Source: JBGPIK01 sp041484845 (GTDB lineage Bacteria; Desulfobacterota; Binatia; UBA9968). From it: a stretch of 16,964 nucleotides of DNA. Positions 6,536 to 13,937 of the stretch are shown here, in pieces (position 1 is the stretch's first letter; each line of letters begins with the position of its first letter). The notes beneath the pieces were generated by a model. The model was not told the origin of the DNA and did not search any database. It was given only the letters and a program-made list of their open reading frames with translations. The DNA lies in assembly GCA_041484845.1 (NCBI GenBank), contig JBGPIK010000108.1, forward strand, positions 1-16,964, given 5' to 3'. The position numbers and the translations under genes are program-made.

Positions 6536-7192
6536 ATGGAATACAAACAACGGGAATTTTCAATTTTATCTTTTATCTTATTAGCCCTGGTTGTTTTTAT
6601 GGTGATGCAGAATTTTCTTCTCACTCGCGAAGGGAAGATGATTACGTATAGCCAATTTAAGTCTTTGGTAAAGAATGGGCTTGTGGCGGATCTGGTGCTC
6701 GAGCAGGAAATGATTCGTGGCAAAATAAAGCCGGCGGGCATGAAGCAGCTGTTTTCGGAAGAAAAGCTTCAGCAATTGATGTTCGATGGCAAGACTCCCT
6801 ACGCGTTTGCCACCATACGGGTCGAAGACTCAAGTTTGACCGCTGAGCTGGAAAACGCTGGAATTCCCTTCCGCGGCGAAGTGGCTAGCAGCTGGTTGCC
6901 GACTTTATTGTCGTGGATTGTTCCGGTGGCGCTGTTTTTTCTCTTATGGTCCTACCTGATGAAAAAAATGACCGCGGGGACCGGTATGATGCAAATCGGC
7001 AAGAGCAAGGCCAAGGTTTATATCGAGAGAACGACCGGAGTTAGTTTCGCTGATGTGGAAGGCATCGACGAGACCAAAGATGAATTGGTGGAAGTGGTCG
7101 AGTTTCTCAAGAGCCCGGAAAAATATCAGAGACTGGGCGGCCACCTTCCTAAAGACGTGCTTCTGCTGCGCGTTTATACGGGACGTTCTTGA
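6536..7192 (+). pseudogene. ftsH: FtsH protease, N-terminal part only, cut at Walker A
   Basis: Full FtsH is a membrane-anchored AAA+ zinc protease of roughly 600-650 residues; this frame has 218. It keeps the first membrane span (about residues 9-28), the periplasmic FtsH-extracellular domain (about 35-112), the second span (about 120-141) and the start of the AAA domain (TTGVSFADVEGIDETKDELVEVVEFLKSP, split over 167-195; GGHLPKDVLL, 201-210). Where GPPGTGKT should follow, it reads LRVYTGRS and stops; no ATPase or protease sequence is seen downstream. The start has a strong ribosome site (GGAGGGA) and sigma-54 promoter. The open and well-conserved frame up to the cut suggests a recent truncation, or a retained membrane fragment that might still interact with intact FtsH. 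Confidence 0.85.
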
Positions 7193-7544
7193 CTAGATTG
7201 ACAAGCTCATACTCTCACGGGTCGGACCAAGCTATGTGTGAATACTCTTAGAATTTTTCGCCCACGAAACAGTTTTTCGCGGCCCCACCACATCACTTTC
7301 GCCGCCAAAATCATCCGAGTAAGTTTTTCTGTGTTCCTGCAGTGTGTACGTTCCACCCACTTCGCGACCTGCGATCACTCATTTAGAGCGCACGTTTCGC
7401 CTTTAGAAAGGCTGCCGCTAATCGCATGGAGGGTCAAGAAAATTTAAGGGGTCAGGAGTCTTTTCCGGCCTTCAGTCGTCGTTGATTCTGGAACGTTTAA
7501 GCAAAATAAAGCATAACCGTCCGCCGTTGCGAATCCGAGCATGC
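7193..7544. other. Region without a recognisable gene
   Basis: No FtsH sequence continues here. The 69-codon plus-strand frame at 7238-7447 is low-complexity, resembles no known protein and has no ribosome site. The only structure noticed is the left member of the 34-bp repeat at 7441-7474. This may be the far side of the deletion that removed the rest of ftsH. Confidence 0.5.
7441..7474 (+). repeat. 34-bp imperfect direct repeat, left member
   Basis: Begins AATTTAAGGGGTCAGGAGTC and matches 7851-7884 at 30 of 34 bases by eye. The pair brackets the holin-like gene with 376 bases between copies. Confidence 0.6.
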
Positions 7545-7805
7545 TCAGGATTTTTCCACGAAGGTATTGTAAAGCCAACCAAAAAGCGCGCCTGCAATTG
7601 CCCCCGCGACGAGCGCATACAACGTCCCGATCACAATGCTAAGGGGACCCATTTCAGGGTGATAGCCAATATAGAGAGAGGTTTTGATTCCAAGGTAGGT
7701 TCCGCCGTATCCGGCCCAAACAATATTAAGGAGGGCGACAAACAGAAAACACAGCGCCTTAAATAATGCGCCTGCGATGATTAAAGATCTTAGCGACAAC
7801 TTCAC
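7545..7805 (-). CDS. Small holin-like membrane protein
   Basis: With the start chosen here the product is 86 residues, MKLSLRSLIIAGALFKALCF and so on, with hydrophobic spans at about residues 5-27 and 58-79 and possibly a weaker one between. Conserved-looking blocks are NIVWAGYGGTYL, IGYHPEMGPLS, IGTLYALVAGAIAG and LFGWLYNTF. This pattern matches small proteins often annotated as bacteriophage holin in environmental bacteria, without phage genes nearby; a true lysis role is not implied. The longer frame from ATG 7829 is rejected because its first codons (KKEEE) are the ribosome site itself: AGAGGAGGAG lies just before GTG 7805. Confidence 0.72.
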   Translation of the reverse strand: MKLSLRSLIIAGALFKALCFLFVALLNIVWAGYGGTYLGIKTSLYIGYHPEMGPLSIVIGTLYALVAGAIAGALFGWLYNTFVEKS

Positions 7806-7850
7806 AATTTTCTCCTCCTCTTTTTTCATCCCTAGCAGGTTGCTGGGAAA

Positions 7851-7884
7851 AATTTAAGGCGTCGGGAGTGTTTTCCGGCTTTCA
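7851..7884 (+). repeat. 34-bp imperfect direct repeat, right member
   Basis: Begins AATTTAAGGCGTCGGGAGTG and pairs with 7441-7474 (four mismatches). It lies just upstream of the holin-like gene's start, on the opposite side from the left member. Confidence 0.6.
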
Positions 7885-8035
7885 AAGCAGACCCCCTTGT
7901 TACTGGTCAACAAGACCTCCTACGGTTACATTTTAGATGATTCAATACGCCTGCTTGACAGGATTTCTCCGAAAGAACGATATTACAGGTGTTTTTCGGA
8001 TGGACCTCGTCTTCGGCTAACCAAAGGAGCGATTC

Positions 8036-8500
8036 ATGGCGCGAATAACGCTTAAGGTCAATGGCAAGAACCGGACTGTCGACACCGATCCCGATACTCC
8101 GTTGCTCTACGTGTTGCGCAACGATCTGGCATTGAACGGTCCCAAATTCGGGTGCGGTCTGGGCCAGTGCGGCGCCTGCACGGTGATTATGGAAGGCAAC
8201 GCGATTCGTTCCTGCGTGACGCTGGTCAAGAGCGTCGGCGCCAAGACCGTCACTACTCTGGAGGCGCTTGGCTCGGTCAAGAAGATGCACCCGATCCAGA
8301 AAGCCTTTCTCGACGAGCAGGCGGCGCAGTGCGGCTACTGCATCAACGGCATGATCATGGCGACCAAGGCGCTGCTCGATAAAAATTCCAAGCCCAGCGA
8401 CAGCCAGATCAAACAGGCGTTGGCGGGAAATCTTTGCCGTTGCGGCACGCACACGCGGATCTTGCGTGCGGTCAAGCGCGCATCCGGTCAGAAGGTTTAA
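8036..8500 (+). CDS. [2Fe-2S] small subunit of an IorA-like molybdenum hydroxylase (copy 2)
   Basis: Same length (154) and same eight cluster ligands as copy 1: C40, C45, C48, C60 and C99, C102, C134, C136. It starts MARITLKVNG and ends RASGQKV, with about 14 substitutions relative to copy 1 by eye, mostly conservative and none at a ligand. The ribosome site AAAGGAG is the same as in copy 1, and the short leader before it is also similar (CTAACCAAAGG against the copy 1 leader), so the cassette duplication seems to begin just upstream of this gene. The large-subunit ATG follows after ten bases. It should transfer electrons from the molybdenum site of its partner to an outside acceptor. Confidence 0.95.
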   Translation: MARITLKVNGKNRTVDTDPDTPLLYVLRNDLALNGPKFGCGLGQCGACTVIMEGNAIRSCVTLVKSVGAKTVTTLEALGSVKKMHPIQKAFLDEQAAQCGYCINGMIMATKALLDKNSKPSDSQIKQALAGNLCRCGTHTRILRAVKRASGQKV

Positions 8501-8510
8501 CGGAGGAGTG

Positions 8511-10784
8511 ATGAAAATGAAAACAATTGAATTCACTCGCAGACAATTTCTCAAAGGCACCGGCGCGATGATCGTCAGCTTCAATCTCTTCTCCCCGGCG
8601 CGAAACGTAATGGCTCAATTCGCCACGTTGCCGTCGGGAGACATCGACCCGCAGTCTCTCGATTCCTGGATTGCGATCAGTCCGGACGGTTACGTAACCT
8701 TTTACACCAGCAAGGTCGAAATCGGCACCGGGACGATCACAGCGCTGGCGCAGATCGCTGCCGAAGAGCTCGATGTTCGTTTCGAGCGAATCAATATGGA
8801 TTCCGGAGATACGTCGCGCACGATTGACCAGGGCTCCACTGTCGCCAGCCGCACTATCGAGCGTGCCGGACCGCAGGTCAGACAGGCCGCGGCGGCAGCG
8901 CGCCAGGAGTTGGTGAAACTCGCTTCGGCGCGACTTGGCGTGCCGATCGAACGGCTGTCCGTCGTCGATGGCGTTGTGAGCGTTGCCGGAGAGGCGTCAA
9001 AAAAAGTTTCCTATGGTCGGCTGATCGGCGGCAGGCGCTTTAATACCAAAATTTCTGCGACCGGCACCAGCTACGATTTGAAGGTCGCTCCGGATGTCAA
9101 AGCCAAAGATCCCAAGAACTATAAGATTGTCGGTCAGCCGATGAAGCGCATCGAACTCCCCGGAAAATTTACCGGCGAGCATACGTCCGCACACGACGTG
9201 CGCATTCCCGGCATGCTTCACGGCCGTGTCGTCCGTCCACCGGTGGTCAATACGACTCCGCTAAACATCGACGAAGATTCTGTACGCCATATTCCCGGTC
9301 TCGTGAAAGTCGTGCGCGAGGGAAGTTTCGTCGGCGTCGTCGCCAAAACGGAATGGGCGGCGATCCAAGCCGCGCAAGCGCTGAAAGTTACGTGGGAGAA
9401 ACCTAAGACCAAATTGCCCGCGAATCCGGATGAGATTTTCGCATACTTGAGGAACACCAAACCGGCACGCACTCAAAAGGCGGTCGACAAAGGTGACCTG
9501 GGATCGGCGTTCGCTCAGGCAAAGAAAACTTATCAAGGCAGCTACCGCTGGCCGTTTCAAATGCACGGCATGATCGGCCCAACGTGCGCGATCGCAGATG
9601 TCAAAGGCGACAAAGCAACGATCTGGTCGGGACCCCAGGGTCCGTTTAGGACTCGGGCCACGGTGGCAAAATTGTTGAAGATCCCGGAACAAAATGTCCG
9701 CGTAATCTATTACGAAGCCGCCGGCTCATTCGGCCGCATGAGTACCGACGACGGCGCCGAGGACGCCGCCTTGATGTCGCGCGCTGTCGCCGCGCCCGTT
9801 CGTGTACAGTGGATGCGCCACGACGAGCATGGCTGGGAGCCCAAAGGGCCGGCGCAACTGGGGGAAGTCAAAGCGGCCATCGACGCGGACGGAAAACTCA
9901 TCGGTTGGGATTTTGTCGATTACGGATTTCCATGGACCGCTTCCGGCGTGACGCCACTCCTGGCTTCACTTCAGACCGGAATCAAGCCTGATAACCCGGG
10001 GTCATCCAACGGCACCCAGAGCGGCGGAGAGATTTACGGCGTACCCAATCAAAGAATCATCGCCGAGCATATTAACTGGCACTTCCCCGAACCGATTCCT
10101 TTAAGGACCAGCAATTTGCGTGCTCCAGGCGACGTCGCGCGTTGCTTTGCGAGCGAATCGCTGATCGACGAAATCGCGGCCGACTTGCGAATCGATCCCG
10201 TAGACTTTCGCCTGCGTCATTTGACTGCCAATAAACGCGGCACAGACTGCCTCAAGGCCGCCGCCGATAAGGTCAAATGGCAGAGCCGCCCCTCCCCTGC
10301 TCCGGGCGGCGGTGCCAACATCGTCAAAGGCAGAGGAGTCGCGCTCACACAGCGCGCGAATGCCTATGCGGCGGCCGTAGCTGAGATCGAACTGAACAAG
10401 TCTACCGGGCAAGTGGTGGTCACGCGCATCGTTTGCGCCCACGACTGTGGTCTCATGGTAAACCCCGACGGAGTGCGCAATCAAGTCGAAGGCAACGTCA
10501 TCCAGGGCGTCAGCCGCGCGCTCCTTGAGGAAGTCGGATTCGATAGCAATGGCGTCACCAGCCTCGATTGGACCAGTTATCCGATTTTAAGATTTCACGA
10601 GGTTCCGCAGGTGGAGGTCGTGCTGATCAATCGGCCGGAGATGGACCCGCTCGGCGCGGGCGAACCGGCGACGATTCCGGTTCCTACAGCGATCGCCAAT
10701 GCAATTTATGACGCAACGGGAGTGCGCCTGCGCGAGGCGCCGTTCACTCCGCAACGCGTGCTGGCAGGGTTGCAAAAAACGTGA
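8511..10784 (+). CDS. Molybdopterin-binding large subunit of an IorB-like molybdenum hydroxylase (copy 2), Tat-exported
   Basis: A 757-residue paralogue of the copy 1 catalytic subunit. Tat signal FTRRQFLKG (8-16) with likely cleavage after VMA (33-35). The family landmarks are all present: AHDVRIPGMLHGRVVRPP, AAGSFGRMSTDD, MRHDEHGWEPKGPAQL, LRAPGDVARCFASES and the putative catalytic Glu E718 in GAGEP. A longer frame from 8466 would overlap the small subunit and skip the GGAGGAG site, so ATG 8511 (or ATG 8517) is chosen. Identity to copy 1 looks like 60-70% over the middle, lower than for the small subunits, but rises to nearly complete over the last 20 codons. The substrate may therefore differ from copy 1. 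No FAD-subunit gene is adjacent. Confidence 0.93.
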   Translation: MKMKTIEFTRRQFLKGTGAMIVSFNLFSPARNVMAQFATLPSGDIDPQSLDSWIAISPDGYVTFYTSKVEIGTGTITALAQIAAEELDVRFERINMDSGDTSRTIDQGSTVASRTIERAGPQVRQAAAAARQELVKLASARLGVPIERLSVVDGVVSVAGEASKKVSYGRLIGGRRFNTKISATGTSYDLKVAPDVKAKDPKNYKIVGQPMKRIELPGKFTGEHTSAHDVRIPGMLHGRVVRPPVVNTTPLNIDEDSVRHIPGLVKVVREGSFVGVVAKTEWAAIQAAQALKVTWEKPKTKLPANPDEIFAYLRNTKPARTQKAVDKGDLGSAFAQAKKTYQGSYRWPFQMHGMIGPTCAIADVKGDKATIWSGPQGPFRTRATVAKLLKIPEQNVRVIYYEAAGSFGRMSTDDGAEDAALMSRAVAAPVRVQWMRHDEHGWEPKGPAQLGEVKAAIDADGKLIGWDFVDYGFPWTASGVTPLLASLQTGIKPDNPGSSNGTQSGGEIYGVPNQRIIAEHINWHFPEPIPLRTSNLRAPGDVARCFASESLIDEIAADLRIDPVDFRLRHLTANKRGTDCLKAAADKVKWQSRPSPAPGGGANIVKGRGVALTQRANAYAAAVAEIELNKSTGQVVVTRIVCAHDCGLMVNPDGVRNQVEGNVIQGVSRALLEEVGFDSNGVTSLDWTSYPILRFHEVPQVEVVLINRPEMDPLGAGEPATIPVPTAIANAIYDATGVRLREAPFTPQRVLAGLQKT

Positions 10785-10895
10785 TGGCAAGAAATTTCGG
10801 CGGGATGTCGCTGCGTTCCTGGAGGAGGCCTAGTGATCGAACCCGATTATTCGCCCGTCTGGGCGCACAGGAACGCATTTGAAAAATTTATGGGA
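10716..10895 (+). repeat. 180-bp near-identical block, right copy
   Basis: Partner of 3079-3258: five mismatches, no gaps. It includes the last 22 codons of the large subunit, the stop, and the start of the methyltransferase remnant. Weaker similarity continues to about 11009. Confidence 0.9.
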
Positions 10896-10934
10896 CGCTG
10901 GAGCAGACTCAGCGGCCATGATTTTGTCCAATGA
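10833..10934 (+). pseudogene. 5' remnant of a SAM-dependent methyltransferase (right copy)
   Basis: Starting at GTG (ATG in the left copy) after GGAGGAGG, it reads IEPDYSPVWAHRNAFEKFMG then RWSRLSGHDFVQ and a stop, 33 codons. FMGRWSR is the conserved N-terminal motif of a class I methyltransferase family; the following SAM-binding region is absent or scrambled. The right copy preserves more than the left, so it is nearer the ancestral state. Confidence 0.65.
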
Positions 10935-10963
10935 CGTTGCGGTTCGAAAACTCTGCTTCTCGA

Positions 10964-11204
10964 CTATACGTGAAACAGCCGCTGCGGATTACCCGAAAGA
11001 ATCTTTTCTATCATTCCATCGCTCAGCTCTCCCTTGCCCTTCAAACCGTTCCCCAGCTGGTCCTGGCGAAACGCGTCGCCATGAGGAAAATCCGTCGCCG
11101 TGACCAGAAAATCGTCTGCAACTTTAGTGATAATGTAAGGCAGATCGTCATCGAGCACGCAGCATAGTTGGCCTAGATCTGGTAGACACTTGGATTGATT
11201 CTCC
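10964..11204 (-). pseudogene. 3' remnant of an amidohydrolase
   Basis: On the minus strand a frame ending at 10964 reads CVLDDDLPYIITKVADDFLV, then TATDFPHGDAF, and ends GMIEKILSGNPQRLFHV. This is the C-terminal part of an amidohydrolase-2 / aminocarboxymuconate-semialdehyde-decarboxylase-like TIM-barrel enzyme: the SDYPHGD-type block carries the metal-proximal Asp, here TDFPHGD, and KILxxNxxRLF is the usual end. The N-terminal two thirds, including the first metal ligands, are missing; at about 11205 it runs out of frame into a dehydrogenase fragment. It cannot be functional. Confidence 0.75.
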
Positions 11205-11372
11205 GTCGGCCACGGTTCTCGGCGCCTCTTTAAATTCTGCGCCCTGGCTTTCCAGTGGACGCGCCACCTCGCGCCTCAGATTGTTGACGACCAAGCGGTG
11301 GCCGGCCTTGATCAGATTCGCGACCATACCTCCACCCATGCCTCCGGTGCCGATAATACCCAGAGTTTTCAT
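11148..11372 (-). pseudogene. 5' remnant of a 3-hydroxyisobutyrate-dehydrogenase-like NAD(P)-binding enzyme
   Basis: The frame starts MKTLGIIGTGGMGGGMVANL, a clear Rossmann start of the 6-phosphogluconate / 3-hydroxyisobutyrate dehydrogenase superfamily (GxGxMG), and continues IKAGHRLVVNNLRREVA to about residue 56 (11205). From there the reading (GESIQVSTRS...) no longer resembles the family and stops at 11148. A proper ribosome site (GGAGGA) precedes the ATG. Normal members have about 290-300 residues. The break is a deletion that joined this 5' end to the amidohydrolase 3' end in another frame. Confidence 0.8.
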
Positions 11373-11470
11373 ATTTTTCCTCCGCGCCTAACTTGGTACG
11401 GACTTTCTTATACCTCAACCTCGCGGCCGAGGATAGGTTTACTACCCCCCCCAAAGGAAATCGGGCATCA

Positions 11471-11487
11471 ACATTTGACACAAATGT
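11471..11487. promoter_or_regulatory. Inverted repeat over the -35, putative operator
   Basis: ACATTTG and CAAATGT are perfect 7-base arms separated by three bases, and the -35 hexamer TTGACA (11475-11480) lies inside. A dimeric repressor bound here would block the promoter. No regulator gene is next to it. Confidence 0.45.
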
Positions 11488-11505
11488 CCGGCGTTATGTT
11501 ATAGT
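11475..11505 (+). promoter_or_regulatory. Sigma-70 promoter of the histidine-phosphatase-like gene
   Basis: TTGACA (11475-11480) is a perfect -35; TTATAG/TATAGT (11499-11505) gives a -10 with 18 or 19 bases spacing. Transcription would begin near 11512 and leave a leader of about 75 bases before the ATG at 11588. Confidence 0.55.
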
Positions 11506-11587
11506 TTATGCCGTTTTTCGAATGAGCCACATCACCTCGGGAAGAGTGTAAGTGAACTAGCGGAGCAGTGACGTGCTAGGAGAACCT

Positions 11588-12172
11588 ATGGGAATTGTTC
11601 CTCTCTACGTGTGGAATCATTTACCAAGCGCAGACAACAGAGACGGACTGGTTGCCCGGTCGGAGCAGCCCGTGCTGCCGGAAGTGATCGAGGAACGCAG
11701 GCTCCAGTTCGGGCGGCTGCAAGATCAAAATCGTTACTTTATGGAGAGAATTCTCAGGCTCGTTCGCATCTTTAAAGGTGTCTATTGCCCATCAACCCCG
11801 AGGCACATCGAATCAGCAAGGCTGATTTGTGAGTTGCTCAAACTGCCAGCGCCAATCCCGGATGCGCGTTTGGACGCCATCGATTATGGACACTTTAAGG
11901 GGCACCCGTCCTCGATTATGAAGCCACCCCATGATTATGTAGAGATACCGTATCCCGGCGGGGAGAGCTGGCTCCAGTGTCTTGGCCGTTGGCGGTTATT
12001 TTTTGAGGACGTGCTCCAAGGGTACAATGGCCAACCGGTACTGCTGGCCGGGCAGACGAGAGCAGCCATCCGAATGTGCGCACATTTGTGCGATGGGATG
12101 AAAATCAGCGATGCAGTGGACCTTGAAGTAACCGACCCCAAGGTTCCTTGGGTTTATTTCTACAAGTTTTAA
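11588..12172 (+). CDS. Histidine-phosphatase-superfamily protein with altered active site
   Basis: The 194-residue product shows the fold pattern of phosphoglycerate-mutase-like phosphatases: LYVWNHL near the N-terminus, YCPSTPRHIESARLICELL (about 67-84) like the SPLxRAxQTA block, PGGESW with a Glu at 126, and VLLAGQTRAAIR (151-162) where VVSHGGVIR is expected. But the RHG motif reads NHL, so the Arg is missing though His11 remains, and the second catalytic His is replaced (Gln156). It is therefore probably inactive as a phosphatase or works differently, perhaps as a binding protein. An in-frame GTG at 11573 is rejected because AGGAG (11578-11582) sits five bases before ATG 11588. It stands alone between the scar region and the minus-strand pair. 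Confidence 0.7.
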   Translation: MGIVPLYVWNHLPSADNRDGLVARSEQPVLPEVIEERRLQFGRLQDQNRYFMERILRLVRIFKGVYCPSTPRHIESARLICELLKLPAPIPDARLDAIDYGHFKGHPSSIMKPPHDYVEIPYPGGESWLQCLGRWRLFFEDVLQGYNGQPVLLAGQTRAAIRMCAHLCDGMKISDAVDLEVTDPKVPWVYFYKF

Positions 12173-12237
12173 TGGCCCCAACTCGCGGACTACTTCGGCG
12201 TGTTTCTCGCTCATCTGACACTCGTCGAATGACCCTC

Positions 12238-12253
12238 GCCGTCAGTTGACGGC
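12238..12253. repeat. Short inverted repeat
   Basis: GCCGTCA and TGACGGC surround two bases. It lies about 65 bases after the phosphatase-like gene. No T-run follows, so it is not a standard terminator. It may be an operator-like site for the following TTGACG/TACAAT pair, whose spacing (20) is too long for a good promoter. Confidence 0.3.
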
Positions 12254-12396
12254 TTGCACTTCCGCTCGCGCTACAATTAGGTTTCTTCAGCCGAGGTTTA
12301 ATGTCACGGAAGTTTGAGATTGGTAGAATTCATAGTCGTGGCCACTCGTGCCACTGATCGACCAAATCTTAAGATGCCCCACGTCTCTCCGGACAC

Positions 12397-13161
12397 TTAA
12401 TTTACACGGCTCGTTGTAGGCTTTTCAATGAAGGGCTTTGGCTTTCCCTTCTCAACGGAAGAAGGTCGCTCAAACACGTAGCCGAATCTTTCAATCAATG
12501 GCCGGTCGCGAATTAAAACTAGCTCTGCGAGCTCCGGTGTATAATAGGTCGAGTAGTGAAGGTGCTCAGAAATATTCATCTTGTCTAGACCGAGCACGTA
12601 GCTACGCAAAGCATCACTCGCAGCTCCGATCCTCTCGAAAAAAGCCATGAGGTCGCTGCGAAGAGACTCGACTCGGCAGAAAAAGACGTCGTCAGCCTGT
12701 CCGAACAATAGGCTAAATCGAAAAGTATATAGGCCTATACCAGTACCCCGAATTTTCCGCATGACGTCTTTGGTAACGTTTGAGATGTGTCTTTTTTGGT
12801 AATTAAAGTTTTCAGGTAACGCCTGGATCAAAAGATCGAGCTTCTCGTCGCTCACGCCGAGGTTCAACGCGTTTCGAATCGTCTGGATAAAATCGAGCTT
12901 CCGATTCTCGCTGAGACCGCAGAATAGTGGCGAATTCCTGGTCTCAGAATGCTGATGGTGGTACCATGAGGCGTAGAATTCCCAAGGGTTCCGAACCCCA
13001 CCAAGAACAGGGAGATGGGAGTACTCTTTGGGCAGAAGAATTCGCGGCAAATGATAGCCGATTTCGTGAGCCGAGGGAAAGAATTTCCTGATAACCTCGG
13101 AAACAAATGTACCGCCTGACCGTGGTAGGTGCACAAATACAAACTTGTCAGTAACTATCAT
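12397..13161 (-). CDS. PAPS-dependent sulfotransferase family protein
   Basis: A 254-residue protein that would transfer a sulfo group from 3'-phosphoadenylyl sulfate to a hydroxyl or amine acceptor. The 5'-phosphosulfate loop is FVFVHLPRSGGTFV (7-20), and the 3'-phosphate site is the VRNPWEFYASWY segment with Arg57 and Ser65. A later tail from about residue 190 (ERIGAASDALRSYV, then CxxL-like region replaced) shows no further known motif. Length fits small bacterial sulfotransferases. A GTG at 13182 would add seven residues; ATG 13161 fits family N-termini better. It follows the P-loop kinase gene on the same strand after 68 bases. The acceptor (glycan, lipid or small molecule) is unknown. 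Confidence 0.82.
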   Translation of the reverse strand: MIVTDKFVFVHLPRSGGTFVSEVIRKFFPSAHEIGYHLPRILLPKEYSHLPVLGGVRNPWEFYASWYHHQHSETRNSPLFCGLSENRKLDFIQTIRNALNLGVSDEKLDLLIQALPENFNYQKRHISNVTKDVMRKIRGTGIGLYTFRFSLLFGQADDVFFCRVESLRSDLMAFFERIGAASDALRSYVLGLDKMNISEHLHYSTYYTPELAELVLIRDRPLIERFGYVFERPSSVEKGKPKPFIEKPTTSRVN

Positions 13162-13229
13162 CGCCTCTCTCGTTTTCTTCACCTAGAGAAATCAAGGGGA
13201 CGTTATTTCAACTTGCACGAGTCGCTTAA

Positions 13230-13937
13230 TTATCTTCCTACAAAGTTTGAGGAAGACATCGCTTTCTCCGGGAGATTTTTGCAAGCAGCATTCATCCGCA
13301 CGCCACGACGAAAAATGCTTCGAGCTTCAGGGACACGAACCCATGCGCCTCCAATTTCAGGCACAGAGGGGAACTTTATTAGAGAGTATGGTATCTGTTG
13401 TCTTTTTGCCGCCTCTAATATTAATCCTTGTTGCCAACTATGCCTTTCCAACGGATTGCGAAAGCCCTCCTTCTTCGCTATCTGTTTCTGATGCTTCTGC
13501 CACGGGGTAGACCTCTCTGGATGCGAACTTCTCTCCTCAATTTCATTCTCGTCCACTTGCAAAATGAATACATGAACAGGCAGCGTTCTCAAAACGTTGA
13601 TAATCTCATCGTATTCCCTTTCAAGTTTCGGTTGTCGAATGATTGTCGACGCGTACGTAGACAAATGGAATCTGTTCAAAAGAAAAACAGCGTTCTCGTC
13701 CCGACTAACGATATCTTTAACATAATGCACGAAATGCTTCATAAACTTAATGCGCAATTTGAAAATGCCCTCAATCTGCAATTGCTTCCACGATTGCAAT
13801 AGCTCGCCCTCGGAATAGTCATACACATCGCGGTCCTCGAGCGTCTTTTTTAAGTACGCCTGAAACGTGTCTTTGCCAGACCCTGAGATGCCTTCGATTA
13901 TGAGAACGCGGGAATCCAAGGCTATGTTGATATCCAT
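13230..13937 (-). CDS. P-loop kinase related to nucleoside/nucleotide kinases
   Basis: A 235-residue protein with a perfect Walker A, GISGSGKDT (16-24), and NRFHLSTYAS (88-97) in the place of the DRY/DRS motif of thymidylate and deoxynucleoside kinases; VHVFILQVDENEIEERSSH (121-139) matches the strand and start of the lid. The usual Asp of the DR motif is Asn here. Later parts are poor in known motifs, and the last 40 residues may be disordered. It probably phosphorylates a small molecule or nucleotide; its place just upstream of a sulfotransferase makes an APS-kinase-like job possible, but the LDGD-type APS kinase signature is not seen. The gene is AT-rich: bases 13741-13800 have 22 G+C of 60. 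Confidence 0.65.
   Translation of the reverse strand: MDINIALDSRVLIIEGISGSGKDTFQAYLKKTLEDRDVYDYSEGELLQSWKQLQIEGIFKLRIKFMKHFVHYVKDIVSRDENAVFLLNRFHLSTYASTIIRQPKLEREYDEIINVLRTLPVHVFILQVDENEIEERSSHPERSTPWQKHQKQIAKKEGFRNPLERHSWQQGLILEAAKRQQIPYSLIKFPSVPEIGGAWVRVPEARSIFRRGVRMNAACKNLPEKAMSSSNFVGR

Noticed and set aside
6439..6651. 70-codon plus-strand frame
   Set aside because: Contains the sigma-54 promoter and overlaps the well-supported ftsH start; no ribosome site.
7238..7447. 69-codon plus-strand frame after ftsH
   Set aside because: No ribosome site, no similarity to FtsH or other families; composition like noncoding DNA.
7907..8584. 225-codon minus-strand frame
   Set aside because: Shadow of the copy 2 small subunit. 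The part outside the gene (7907-8035) shows no conserved motif or ribosome site.
12238..12253. Rho-independent terminator after the phosphatase-like gene
   Set aside because: Stem with a two-base loop and no following T-run.
13230..13937. APS kinase (CysC)
   Set aside because: The P-loop fits many kinases; the conserved LDGD-type block after the P-loop and the following APS kinase motifs are absent.
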